Positions 49,050 through 58,039 of a stretch of 64,000 nt of DNA are shown here, piece after piece. Positions within the stretch are counted from its first letter, which is position 1. Each line of letters starts with the position of its first letter. Both the position numbers and the translations under genes were made by a program. The DNA is from an uncultured Alphaproteobacteria bacterium. GTDB lineage: Bacteria; Pseudomonadota; Alphaproteobacteria; Rhodobacterales; Rhodobacteraceae. The stretch covers positions 25,256-89,255 of the forward strand of contig CACBBC010000004.1 in the NCBI GenBank assembly GCA_902537415.1. Reading direction: 5' to 3'. The notes below the pieces were generated by a model that was not told where the DNA came from, did not search any database, and was given only the letters and a program-made list of their open reading frames with translations.

Positions 49050-49778
49050 ATGTTGAGAGTTCATCTTTTAGATATTTTGAGAGGGATCTCTGTTTCCGCT
49101 ATGATTGTCTATCACTTTTTTTGGGATTTAGGCTACTTTAAGTTTATTGAATTAGAAAACGTAACTCGAGGATTACCTCTGCTTTTTGCTCAATGCATAG
49201 GAGCGAGTTTTATCATTATCTCAGGTATATCTCTTAGGCTGGCTAGCTATTCCAATAATTTCAGTGCAAAATTCTTGAAGCGCTTGTTAGTTTTGGTGTT
49301 AATCTGCTTGGCAATAACTTCAATTACATATTATATAGATAAAAAAAGTTTTATTTTTTTCGGAATACTTCATTTTTTGGCAACATGCTCTCTTCTCGGC
49401 TTGCTTCTTCTAAAGATAAAGAATAACAACTTTTTATTTATTCTCTTTTTGTGTTCTTTAGCTGTAAGTACAAGTGAAATTACATTTGATTTACCTAACC
49501 AAGTTTCTTGGCTAGGCTTAAATCGCGAGATACCAATGACTAATGATTTTTATCCACTATTTCCATGGGTCAGTTTTTATTTCTTTGGCTTGTGGGTTTC
49601 TAAGCCCCTCAAAAAACATCTAATGAAAAGGAATATAATTTATGGATTTTATTATCCTAAATTCGTTATTATTTACAGCGGTCTCCAGTTTTTAGGAAGA
49701 AATTCTCTGACTATCTACATTTTACATCAACCAATATTTTTTTCTTTATTCTTTATATTTATTCGAATAAGCTCTTAA
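49050..49778 (+). CDS. DUF1624 / HGSNAT-catalytic-domain membrane acyltransferase
   Basis: A 242-residue membrane protein with about 6-7 helices. LLDILRGISVSAMIVYHFFWDL includes the conserved Asp-Arg and His of the heparan-glucosaminide acetyltransferase domain. Such proteins are thought to transfer acetyl groups from acetyl-CoA across the membrane; the acceptor here is unknown. It lies upstream of the cis-prenyltransferase and YjbH genes. Confidence 0.8.
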   Translation: MLRVHLLDILRGISVSAMIVYHFFWDLGYFKFIELENVTRGLPLLFAQCIGASFIIISGISLRLASYSNNFSAKFLKRLLVLVLICLAITSITYYIDKKSFIFFGILHFLATCSLLGLLLLKIKNNNFLFILFLCSLAVSTSEITFDLPNQVSWLGLNREIPMTNDFYPLFPWVSFYFFGLWVSKPLKKHLMKRNIIYGFYYPKFVIIYSGLQFLGRNSLTIYILHQPIFFSLFFIFIRISS

Positions 49779-49797
49779 AAATTTTTGGTTAGATAAG

Positions 49798-50520
49798 ATG
49801 CACGTAGGTTTTATTTTAGATGGAAATGGAAGATGGGCCGCTAATAAATCTTTACCTAGATCTATTGGTCATAAGAAAGGCGCTGAAAATGTTGAGACTA
49901 TTTTAAAAAGTTGTAGAGATCTAGGAATATCAACCGTCACCCTCTACGCATTTTCAACAGAAAACTGGAATCGGCCAGTTTTCGAAGTTAAAGCACTGAT
50001 GAAGTTATTTAATTATTACTTGAAGAAAAAGCTAACAAACTTGTACCAGGAGAATGTGAAAGTTGTAATAATCGGCGATGTTCGCCCATTTCCAAAAGTG
50101 ATTAAAGATTATATTAAAAATCTAGAGGAACTGACGAAAAATAATGACGGTATGCTATTAAACTTGGCTATGAACTATGGTGGTCGATCAGAGATCGTTA
50201 GAGCTACTAGAGGGATAGTGAAGTGGTTTTCAAATGGCAAAATTAAGCTTGAAGACATCGACGAAAAGCTGTTTGAAAAGCACCTTTACACGATCGGTCA
50301 GACCGATCCTGATCTGATAATAAGAACGGCTGGAGAGAAAAGATTATCAAACTTTTTACTATGGCAGTCTGCTTATAGTGAACTGTACTTCGTTGAAAAA
50401 AATTGGCCAGATTTCAATCGAGAGGATCTAATCGACGCGCTTAATGAATTTAAGTTAAGAAAAAGAAAATATGGCTCGCTAGAAACAAATGAAGAGACAA
50501 ATAGAAACCAGGTGATTTGA
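49798..50520 (+). CDS. uppS: Cis-prenyltransferase, undecaprenyl diphosphate synthase type
   Basis: A 240-residue Z-type polyprenyl synthase. Catalytic Asp and diphosphate loop are in FILDGNGRWA, His in GHKKGAENV, then FSTENWNRP and the C-terminal RTAGEKRLSNFLLWQSAYSE, all intact. It lacks the usual frr-cdsA-dxr neighbours and instead leads into the YjbH group, so it may be a glycan-dedicated copy. It ends exactly where yjbH begins. Confidence 0.93.
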   Translation: MHVGFILDGNGRWAANKSLPRSIGHKKGAENVETILKSCRDLGISTVTLYAFSTENWNRPVFEVKALMKLFNYYLKKKLTNLYQENVKVVIIGDVRPFPKVIKDYIKNLEELTKNNDGMLLNLAMNYGGRSEIVRATRGIVKWFSNGKIKLEDIDEKLFEKHLYTIGQTDPDLIIRTAGEKRLSNFLLWQSAYSELYFVEKNWPDFNREDLIDALNEFKLRKRKYGSLETNEETNRNQVI

Positions 50521-52644
50521 TTGCTCAAAAATCTACTTGTTAAGTTTCTGACGCTACTTATCTCCTTCCTCTTGGTAAATATTAATATTAGTACAGCTAA
50601 AGAGAAAGAAGTTTTTGAAACTCCTAAAAGGCTCAATACATATGGTATGCCAGGAACCATTGATAATCCCTCTGCTGAAGCGTTTCCAGAGGGGCAATTA
50701 TCAGTTTCGTCCTCTATTTTCGGTGGGACAATCAGGACAAATCTATCTTTTCAAATAACCAATAGCGTAACCTTGAGCTTTAGATATGCGAGAATACCTC
50801 AGCAAAGTTCGAGATACCGTGGATACCTTTGGGATAGAAGTTTCGACTTCCATTACTTATTTAGCAAGGAAAAATCTATTTTTCCAGCCGTTGCAGTAGG
50901 ACTAAGAGATTTCATCGGAACAGGCTTTAACACTGGTGAATACATTGTTATGTCAAAATCTCTAGGATCGAGGATAAATATTTCTGCAGGAATGGGATGG
51001 GGTAGGTTATCTGGAAAAAATAGCTACAATAATATTTTTGGCTTGAAAGACCGTAAAGGCATAAATTCTGGAGAAGGTGGGACTTTTCATTATGACCACT
51101 TTTTCTCTGGTAGCAATGCCCCTTTTTTTTCTTTATCTTATAATGCAAGCCAAAAGCTCGAAGTTATTGCTGAAATGTCTTCAGACAGTTATGACACTGA
51201 AGTAGCCTCTCCGAAAGGGTTTAAAAGAGAAAGTGATTTCAACCTCGCATTTAAATATGAAATCGCTCAAGGTTTTTCTCTTATGGGAATGTTAATGCAT
51301 GGTAATGCTATCGGTTTAACTGGCGTCTTAGCACTGAACCCTAGAAATAGTCCTTATAAAAGTGGAATTGAACCGGCCCCAATGCCATTACTAAACGATG
51401 AAACCATTTCACGAACTCAATCCTCAATGGATAGTGATATTTATATCCGAACTGCAGAGCTTCTTAGATTAGATGGTATTGTTTTACTTAGTATTAATAG
51501 AAATAAAAGATTTGTGGATGTTGAAATTTTGAATAGATATTATTCAGACGTTGCACAAATGATAGGCAGAGTAACTAGGATTCTGTCAAAGACGGTACCT
51601 CTAGGTGTTAAATTTTTCAGAATTAATATAGTTGACTATAAGTCAGGCTATCCAATTTCTCAAATTACAGTTGAAAGAGAAAGTTTAAGAAAATTTGAAT
51701 TAATGTTCGATGGTCCTTCTAACCTCTGGAAAAACGTAAAAATAGAAAATTCTCCGGGAGCAATAAATCAATCTTTATCTTTATCAGAAGGTCCTTTAAC
51801 CTGGTCTATTTACCCTGACGTTGATTTAGCGCTTTTCGATCCAGATTTTCCAATAAACGGTAGCATTGGATGGGAAGCCAAATTAGCTTATAGAATACGG
51901 AATTCAACTACTGTAAATAGTTCCGTTAAGCAACCTATACTTACTGCGCTCAATGATATTAAACGAGGTCCTAAGCCGGGGCTCCCTAATGTCAGATCTG
52001 ACTTTATGTACTATTACAGAGACATAAGTACAAAGCCATATATCAGCAGTCTAACGATTGATCATTATTACAAACCCTTCAGAAACATCTATGGACAGAT
52101 AAATTTTGGTTATTTAGAAATGATGTACGCGGGGATAAGAGCAGAAGCAATATGGAAGGATATGCAAAAACCTTATGCAGTAGGAATAGACATAGCGAGA
52201 ATTAATAAGAGGAATACATTTGGTGATTTTTCTATTCTAGATAAAAGCTATTCAACCATAATCGGTACAGTTTATTACGACCTTAAAAGTAATTGGAGTG
52301 CTCAATTAGATGCAGGAAAATATCTTGCAGGGGATTATGGGGCAACATTTTCATTGTCAAGAACGTTCAATAACGGTTGGGAAATTGGTGCTTATGCAAC
52401 TCTAACTGATGTAAAATTTTCTACTTTTGGTGAAGGTTCTTTTGATAAGGGGATTACTTTAAAAGTACCAATGTCTTGGTTTACAGGCAAAAAATCTCTG
52501 GCTTATTCCAAAACTGTTATAAGACCTATTGCCGGAGATGGAGGAGCTCGATTACATCTCGATGACAACAAATTTCTACATAGAAATATATCCAAATATG
52601 ATGGAAAGAGTTTTAAAGACAACTGGATAAGAGTGTATAGATGA
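50521..52644 (+). CDS. yjbH: YjbH/GfcD-family exopolysaccharide outer-membrane protein
   Basis: A 707-residue exported protein. The signal peptide (LLISFLLVNINISTAKE) precedes YGMPGTIDNPSAEAFPEGQL, the YjbH signature, and long beta-strand-rich stretches suggest a barrel. YjbH/GfcD proteins act in exopolysaccharide export with YjbF. The start is TTG immediately after the uppS stop, with AGGTGA upstream. Its end overlaps yjbF (ATGA). Confidence 0.88.
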   Translation: MLKNLLVKFLTLLISFLLVNINISTAKEKEVFETPKRLNTYGMPGTIDNPSAEAFPEGQLSVSSSIFGGTIRTNLSFQITNSVTLSFRYARIPQQSSRYRGYLWDRSFDFHYLFSKEKSIFPAVAVGLRDFIGTGFNTGEYIVMSKSLGSRINISAGMGWGRLSGKNSYNNIFGLKDRKGINSGEGGTFHYDHFFSGSNAPFFSLSYNASQKLEVIAEMSSDSYDTEVASPKGFKRESDFNLAFKYEIAQGFSLMGMLMHGNAIGLTGVLALNPRNSPYKSGIEPAPMPLLNDETISRTQSSMDSDIYIRTAELLRLDGIVLLSINRNKRFVDVEILNRYYSDVAQMIGRVTRILSKTVPLGVKFFRINIVDYKSGYPISQITVERESLRKFELMFDGPSNLWKNVKIENSPGAINQSLSLSEGPLTWSIYPDVDLALFDPDFPINGSIGWEAKLAYRIRNSTTVNSSVKQPILTALNDIKRGPKPGLPNVRSDFMYYYRDISTKPYISSLTIDHYYKPFRNIYGQINFGYLEMMYAGIRAEAIWKDMQKPYAVGIDIARINKRNTFGDFSILDKSYSTIIGTVYYDLKSNWSAQLDAGKYLAGDYGATFSLSRTFNNGWEIGAYATLTDVKFSTFGEGSFDKGITLKVPMSWFTGKKSLAYSKTVIRPIAGDGGARLHLDDNKFLHRNISKYDGKSFKDNWIRVYR

Positions 52645-53330
52645 TAAAAAAAATTTTGTTCCTTTTTTGTTTATTCGGTTTATCCTGTACCTCTGACGAC
52701 ATAATACGTTATGAAAAAACTTCCTTCTATAAAATATACAAAGATATTGTGGTAAGCGAACCAACTAGTACTTCGTCAAAAGACTCTATGAAGAGACAAG
52801 GCTACGATAAAGCGTGGCTTTCTCGGTTTAATCAGCCCATAATAGTATTATCTTCTTTGAATGGGGAAAAAACTGCTACATTAGTTGCCCTCGGGAATTA
52901 TAAAAATAAATTGACATGGGTAAGTGCAGATGGAATTAGCGTCAGCTTTTTAAATGGGATATTAATTGCTACAAGAGGTTATTCTCAAGACCTAATGGAG
53001 TCACAACAAAGCGATCTTGATATTATATTTACACAGAATGTAAAAAAACGGTCAAAAAAATATAGGTACATTAATGGAGAAAATCAGTACATCGAACTAA
53101 ATTTTAATTGTTCTCTTTTGGCAAAAACAAACACTCCCTCTGTTTTTTTTAACCTTACAATTGAAACCACGAAATTTACAGAAATTTGTCGAGCTGGGTC
53201 TGTCGAGCATACCAACGAATATTATGTTCTACCAGATACAAACATAGTTCTTAAATCAGTGCAGTGGATAAGTGAGGCAAATGGTTCGATAGTTATCTAT
53301 AATTATTACGCTTTTCAGAATAACCTTTGA
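52641..53330 (+). CDS. yjbF: YjbF/GfcB-family lipoprotein
   Basis: A 229-residue lipoprotein with lipobox FGLSC (Cys16). WLSRFNQPIIVLSSLNGEKT and SVSFLNGILIATRGYSQDLM are typical of YjbF/GfcB. Such proteins form part of group 4 capsule or Yjb exopolysaccharide export. It is translationally coupled to yjbH. Confidence 0.88.
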   Translation: MIKKILFLFCLFGLSCTSDDIIRYEKTSFYKIYKDIVVSEPTSTSSKDSMKRQGYDKAWLSRFNQPIIVLSSLNGEKTATLVALGNYKNKLTWVSADGISVSFLNGILIATRGYSQDLMESQQSDLDIIFTQNVKKRSKKYRYINGENQYIELNFNCSLLAKTNTPSVFFNLTIETTKFTEICRAGSVEHTNEYYVLPDTNIVLKSVQWISEANGSIVIYNYYAFQNNL

Positions 53331-53465
53331 TTATAAGGGATTTGTTGCGATTTTAACACATATTATTTTATACAAAAATAAAAGATAAAATTAAAAAAAA
53401 TCTATTTTATAATTTTACATTATATTGTATAAAAAGATATGCTAGCAAATCGTAGGAGTTAACTT

Positions 53466-53702
53466 ATGCGTATTTTTAAAATTTTAGCAACTTTCGCTTT
53501 CATACTGTCATTGAGCTCACCTTCTTTTTCACAGAGCGCAGCGGCAGGCGGAGCAAGTGGTAGTGCAGGCGCTGCTGGAGCATCAGCAGCATCAGCTGGT
53601 GCGGCTGGAGCAGCTGCGGCAGTATCAACGACAGTAGCGGTTGCTGCAGCAGCAGTAGCAGCAGTTGTTGTATCCATACAGGAAACTACAAGCTCTACTT
53701 AA
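53466..53702 (+). CDS. YjbE-like secreted Ala/Gly/Ser-rich small protein
   Basis: A 78-residue protein with a signal peptide (MRIFKILATFAFILSLSS, cleavage near SFSQ) and a mature part made almost wholly of Ala, Gly, Ser and Val. E. coli YjbE is likewise a small secreted low-complexity protein of the yjbEFGH operon, so position and composition suggest the counterpart. Its GC-rich Ala/Gly codons contrast with the AT-rich surroundings. AGGAG ribosome site; a strong terminator follows. Confidence 0.65.
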   Translation: MRIFKILATFAFILSLSSPSFSQSAAAGGASGSAGAAGASAASAGAAGAAAAVSTTVAVAAAAVAAVVVSIQETTSST

Positions 53703-53720
53703 AAAAAGTGAGAAATATCA

Positions 53721-53749
53721 AAGGGACAAGTTTCTAGCTTGTCCCTTTT
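53721..53749 (+). terminator. Rho-independent terminator after the yjb genes
   Basis: A perfect 10-bp stem (AAGGGACAAG at 53721, CTTGTCCCTT at 53738) with a 7-base loop ends in a T4 tract. It is the best terminator in the window and closes the yjbH-yjbF-yjbE block. Confidence 0.85.
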
Positions 53750-53939
53750 AATCAAATATTTAATAATAATTCCCACTTTACTTAAAACGTAATAAAGTCC
53801 TTTCTTTTAAATTGAAAACGTAGATTAATTATGTGAACAAACTTTGTCTTTGACGATTAAAGGTAAATAAATTGAAAAAAATAACTTAAGTAAACTAATC
53901 CATTAGATTTAGATATAAATTTAATATTTTTTCAATTTC

Positions 53940-54446
53940 TTATATTAACGTTTTAATAATGCTTATTTTCACAGTTTCCATGCCTGGATTATATTTCCAA
54001 ATATCACCACTTGATCTATGATCATAGCCTAAGGATATTTTCCAATCTGTATTTATCGAGTATTCCAGCTCTATACCTGACCTAAACATTATCCATCCTC
54101 CTAAATCTTCTTCGTTGTTTTTTACATATAGACCCGGAAAAAAATCAAAGTTAAAGTAAAGAGAGTGATTTAACTCTACTCTTCTAACAAATCCGTAACC
54201 TAACCAAAGTCCACCTTGATCTGTTAAAGATATTGACCTTCCTCTTTGAAGAGGTCCAAATTTCTTTTTTTCATAAAAAGAATATTGAACCTCTTGACCA
54301 ACGATTTTGTTCTGAAACTCGACAGCTGACAAAGAATGTTTTAAATAGCTTTCAGTTATACTTTCGGAAAATCCATTTTTAATTGGATTTTCATAAGATA
54401 ATATGGTTGAAATCGAAAATAATACTGCATATATCCCGCCCCACAT
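53940..54446 (-). CDS. PagL-like lipid A 3-O-deacylase (acyloxyacyl hydrolase)
   Basis: A 168-residue predicted outer-membrane beta-barrel with an N-terminal hydrophobic export sequence. The C-terminal segment GYDHRSSGDIWKYNPGME carries His143, Ser145 and Glu157; the His-x-Ser pair and 12-residue step to Glu in NPGxE equal the PagL catalytic triad spacing (H126, S128, E140). GGAGG precedes the ATG. It would trim the lipid A acyl chain. Overall identity to PagL appears low. Confidence 0.75.
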   Translation of the reverse strand: MWGGIYAVLFSISTILSYENPIKNGFSESITESYLKHSLSAVEFQNKIVGQEVQYSFYEKKKFGPLQRGRSISLTDQGGLWLGYGFVRRVELNHSLYFNFDFFPGLYVKNNEEDLGGWIMFRSGIELEYSINTDWKISLGYDHRSSGDIWKYNPGMETVKISIIKTLI

Positions 54447-54534
54447 ACCTGACCTCCAGAAATGGGTTATGATAGCATTTTATCATTTACAAGAACACTA
54501 TCGTTTTTTAAAAGTATGACAAAGGAGAATGTAA

Positions 54535-55629
54535 TTGAGTAACCCTACCCTTTCTGTCGTGATCCCAACCTATAATGAGAAAGACAATATTTCCAAAATA
54601 TTGGAAAAGTTAAAGAAAGTATTAAAGAGTATTACTCATGAAATTATATTTGTTGATGATAACAGTCCTGATGGAACCAGTGCAGTTATAAAAGATTGTA
54701 TTAAGAACTCCTCGAAAATTCGTCTAATTCATAGAATTGGAAGAAAAGGACTCGCTGGAGCTGTTATCGAGGGGGTATTTGCTGCGAATGCAGACTTGGT
54801 TGCGGTGATGGACTGCGACTTGCAGCATGATGAGTCAAAGCTTTTAGATATGATCAATTTGTTTTCTAAGAATAATTCACTTGATATTGTTATCGGGAGT
54901 AGGTTTACAGAAACAGGAGAAATTTCTGAGGAAGCTTTCTCTAAAATGCGCGAGTTAGGTAGTAAGGCCACAACTCTTATAATTAAAAAGGTACTGAACA
55001 TAGACTCAACCGATCCTTTATCAGGTTTCTTTATGGTAAAAAAAGAATCTTTTTTAAAGAGCTCAGAAAGTTTACAAACTCAGGGCTTCAAAGTTCTGGC
55101 AGACTTTTTAGCAACATCCAGAAATAATATAGAAATTAAGGAGATTGGATATAAATTTAAAAATAGAACTGCAGGCCAAAGCAAGATGGGTTTATTAACC
55201 GCCTTGGAGTTAGTTGGTCTTGTTTTATCTCAGTTACTTAAAGGTAGAGTATCTATAAGATTTATACTTTTCTGCATGGTTGGACTTAGTGGAATCTTTG
55301 TCCAATTATTAGTTACTGGTTTCGCAATGCTATTAATTAACCAGTTTCCTACTTCCCAAACATTAGGAATAATTGCGGCCATGACCTCAAACTATTTTCT
55401 AAATAACATTATTACATTTCAGGAACGAAGGTTGAAATCTCTAGACTTAATTAGAGGATTGTTTTCGTTTTATCTTATTTGTTCTCTAGGCGCGTTTACA
55501 AATATCGCTATATCAACCTATGTTTTCGGTTTTTCATCTAACTGGCTTATTTCAAGCTTTATTGGTGCTTGCTTTGGTGCTGTTTGGAATTTTACGCTCA
55601 CCTCTATTTTTACTTGGAAGTCTAAGTAA
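54535..55629 (+). CDS. Dpm1-like polyprenyl-phosphate glycosyltransferase fused to GtrA domain
   Basis: A 364-residue two-domain protein. Residues about 5-225 are a GT2 of the dolichol-phosphate mannosyltransferase type (SVVIPTYNEKDNI, FVDDNSPDGT, MDCDLQHDESKL, LSGFFMVKKE). Residues about 238-362 are a four-helix GtrA-like membrane domain (RFILFCMVGLSGIFVQLL). It probably makes a polyprenyl-phosphate sugar donor for the GT39 enzymes next door. TTG start with AAAGGAG upstream. Confidence 0.9.
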   Translation: MSNPTLSVVIPTYNEKDNISKILEKLKKVLKSITHEIIFVDDNSPDGTSAVIKDCIKNSSKIRLIHRIGRKGLAGAVIEGVFAANADLVAVMDCDLQHDESKLLDMINLFSKNNSLDIVIGSRFTETGEISEEAFSKMRELGSKATTLIIKKVLNIDSTDPLSGFFMVKKESFLKSSESLQTQGFKVLADFLATSRNNIEIKEIGYKFKNRTAGQSKMGLLTALELVGLVLSQLLKGRVSIRFILFCMVGLSGIFVQLLVTGFAMLLINQFPTSQTLGIIAAMTSNYFLNNIITFQERRLKSLDLIRGLFSFYLICSLGAFTNIAISTYVFGFSSNWLISSFIGACFGAVWNFTLTSIFTWKSK

Positions 55630-55633
55630 GAAA

Positions 55634-57094
55634 ATGAAAAGTAATGTATATAATCAAACACACTTGCTTATATTTTTGTTCATTATTTTCTGCCTTACAA
55701 AACTTACTGTAATAAAACATATCCCCTTGATTAACGATGAGGCTTATACTTTAACAATTAGTAGATACTTTTCACTATCATACTTTGATCATCCTCCATT
55801 TATGATGTGGATTTCATATTCTTTGCATTTACTTGAAGTTTTTCAGTTGCATATCTTTCGAGTTCCTTTCATTGTTTTTGGTCTATTAACAAGCTTTTTT
55901 CTATATAAGATCGCGTCTAAATTTTATTCAAAGGAGGCTGGAACTGTTTCAGCAATTCTATACTTTATTTCTCCTTTTTTCTTTTTCTCAGGTGGCCTTT
56001 TTATTGTGCCCGACGCGTCTTTAAATTTCTCTGTTGCGGGCGCAACTTACATAGCCATGAGACTGATTTTTAATAATGAAGATAACATCTTGTTATGGAT
56101 TTCACTAGGCGTACTGTTATCAATAGCATTTCTATCAAAATACCAAGCTTATCTTTTTGGATTAACTCTATTTATTGCTTTCATTATATGGAAAAGAAAT
56201 GTGCTGTTCACGAAAAACTTTTATATCTCGTTATTAATTTCTGTACTGGGATTGTTACCTGTATTTCTTTGGAATATGGAGAATAACTTTGATAGCTTCA
56301 ATTTTCATGGAAACAGAAGCTTATTCGGATTTGATCTTATTCACATTATTGGCTCTATATCTGCGCAACTTTTCTTTTTGCTACCAACTACTGGTTTTTT
56401 AATTATTGTAAGTTTAATCAAAGGTAAAAAATTCATTACTGAAAATGAAAAATTTCTTATTCTCCTGTCACTACCAACAGTATTTATATTTAACATTTTA
56501 ATTTTATTTTCTGAAAACAGTTTTTCTCACTGGTCTATGGTTGGGTGGATGTTATTAATTCCTGTTGCGTCTAACCATCTTTTGTTGATGAAATCATTCA
56601 AACTCCATCTGATAACACTGAAAGTAGCCAGCGTTTGTACTAGTATCATCATAATTTTGGCTATTTTAATGCACGCTAAAACAGGTTTCATCACTAAAAG
56701 CTTTGATCAGAAAATACCGAGTTGGGATAATACAAGGGAGCTGCTGGATTGGGGACACATTGCAGACATTTTGGCAAAAAATCTTCAGAAAAAAGAATTG
56801 GAGTCTTTAGCAACACTTAATTGGTATGACAGTGGACAACTAAGCTCAGCTTTTAATTACGATTACTCCGTTGGTGTAATCGGTCCAAATGGTAATCATT
56901 TTAAATATATTAATCTAACAAAAAATATTACTACGCTAATTGATGTTCGACTTATTCACAGTAATAAGCATGATGATCTATTGGAAGAAATTCTGCCCTA
57001 TAATTATTATATAACTAACAAGATTGATATACCTTTTTATAGAGGCGAACGCCTATATGGAATTATCAGTATAGCTTCAATAGAAAAAATTTAA
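55634..57094 (+). CDS. ArnT-like GT39-family glycosyltransferase
   Basis: A 486-residue GT-C membrane enzyme with about 11-12 helices. INDEAYTLTISRYFSLSYFD, then HPP, forms the conserved acidic periplasmic loop of ArnT/PMT enzymes. It should use a polyprenyl-phosphate sugar, plausibly supplied by the Dpm1-GtrA gene 4 bases upstream. The ATG at 55634 gives the same N-terminal length as the paralogue at 62233; the earlier in-frame ATG lies inside the upstream gene. Confidence 0.88.
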   Translation: MKSNVYNQTHLLIFLFIIFCLTKLTVIKHIPLINDEAYTLTISRYFSLSYFDHPPFMMWISYSLHLLEVFQLHIFRVPFIVFGLLTSFFLYKIASKFYSKEAGTVSAILYFISPFFFFSGGLFIVPDASLNFSVAGATYIAMRLIFNNEDNILLWISLGVLLSIAFLSKYQAYLFGLTLFIAFIIWKRNVLFTKNFYISLLISVLGLLPVFLWNMENNFDSFNFHGNRSLFGFDLIHIIGSISAQLFFLLPTTGFLIIVSLIKGKKFITENEKFLILLSLPTVFIFNILILFSENSFSHWSMVGWMLLIPVASNHLLLMKSFKLHLITLKVASVCTSIIIILAILMHAKTGFITKSFDQKIPSWDNTRELLDWGHIADILAKNLQKKELESLATLNWYDSGQLSSAFNYDYSVGVIGPNGNHFKYINLTKNITTLIDVRLIHSNKHDDLLEEILPYNYYITNKIDIPFYRGERLYGIISIASIEKI

Positions 57095-57268
57095 TAAACT
57101 TTTAAGTATTAAAAATAATGATAATTAAAACGTCCATTTTCGATACGCTTTATATTATCTCCGCATTATAAAGTCTGACTAACTTAATAGCTCTCACTAA
57201 ATAGTAGTTTAAAAAAATAGCTTCATAAATGAAATAAGAAAAGAGATTTCTAAATAAATCATATGATA

Positions 57269-57295
57269 TTGAGTTTTTCCGTCGCTTGATATAAA
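57269..57295 (+). promoter_or_regulatory. Possible promoter of the CMP-sugar cluster
   Basis: TTGAGT (57269) and TATAAA (57290) are 15 bases apart, and TATAAA ends only 9 bases before the ATG, leaving no room for a ribosome site. If used, the first gene would be almost leaderless. Confidence 0.28.
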
Positions 57296-57304
57296 AATAG
57301 ACCC

Positions 57305-58039
57305 ATGAAAAAAAAGTCAAAAACTATTTGTATCATTCCTGCTAGAGGAGGGTCTAAAGGATTACAAGGAAAGAATTTGCGAATTTTTAATGGCAAACCA
57401 CTAATAGCTTGGCCGATTATAGCAGCTAAGAACTGTAAGAGGATAGATAATGTAATAGTTACTACAGATAGCGAAGAAATTGCTAAAAAAGCAAAATTAT
57501 ATGGAGCTCAAGTTCCATCTTTAAGGCCACCACATTTAGCCCAAGATAATACTACCACTGAAGCAACTTTAAGGGATGCATTAGATAAATTTGAAAAGCT
57601 TACAAAACAACACTTTGATATATGTGTTTTCTTAACCTGCACAGACATTTTTAGAGATACCAACTGGCTTACTAATGCTATAGAGAAATTAGAGAACGAT
57701 AATGCTCTCGAGTCAGTTTTTGCTGCCCATCCAACTCACAAAAATTTCTGGCAAAGAAATAAGGATGGAAAGTTAAAAAGAGTTTCAGAAAAAATGAAAG
57801 TTTATTCGAGCAGACAGGAGAAAGAACCTATATACAGAGAGGATACAGGACTGGCGTGTGCTTCTAGATCTTATTTGTGGCGTAGTGGAAAAAGAATAGG
57901 GAATAACGTCGAAATAATAATTAATAATAACTTTGAAACATCGATAGATATTCATAATGAGTTTGATTTTTTCTTAGCGGAAAAAGCGCTTGAATATTTG
58001 AAAAAAAATAATCCTGAAAAGGTGAAACTATTCCTATGA
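57305..58039 (+). CDS. CMP-ulosonate (NeuA/KdsB-type) cytidylyltransferase
   Basis: A 244-residue nucleotidyltransferase. The CTP-binding N-terminus is intact (IIPARGGSKGLQGKNLR), followed by VIVTTDSEEIAKKA and VPSLRPPHLAQDNTTT; SIDIHNEFDFFLAEKAL resembles the C-terminal metal-binding region. It should activate a 2-keto-3-deoxy sugar acid with CMP. TCTDIFR replaces the usual TSPLR. First gene of a five-gene overlapping cluster; it overlaps the next by ATGA. Confidence 0.85.
   Translation: MKKKSKTICIIPARGGSKGLQGKNLRIFNGKPLIAWPIIAAKNCKRIDNVIVTTDSEEIAKKAKLYGAQVPSLRPPHLAQDNTTTEATLRDALDKFEKLTKQHFDICVFLTCTDIFRDTNWLTNAIEKLENDNALESVFAAHPTHKNFWQRNKDGKLKRVSEKMKVYSSRQEKEPIYREDTGLACASRSYLWRSGKRIGNNVEIIINNNFETSIDIHNEFDFFLAEKALEYLKKNNPEKVKLFL

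Noticed and set aside
53459..53677. Ala/Pro-rich open frame on the minus strand opposite the YjbE-like gene
   Set aside because: It is the reverse reading of a repetitive GC-rich coding stretch; the plus-strand frame has the signal peptide, ribosome site and terminator.
55520..55633. Upstream in-frame extension of the first GT39 gene
   Set aside because: It lies inside the Dpm1-GtrA gene in another frame; the ATG at 55634 matches the paralogue.
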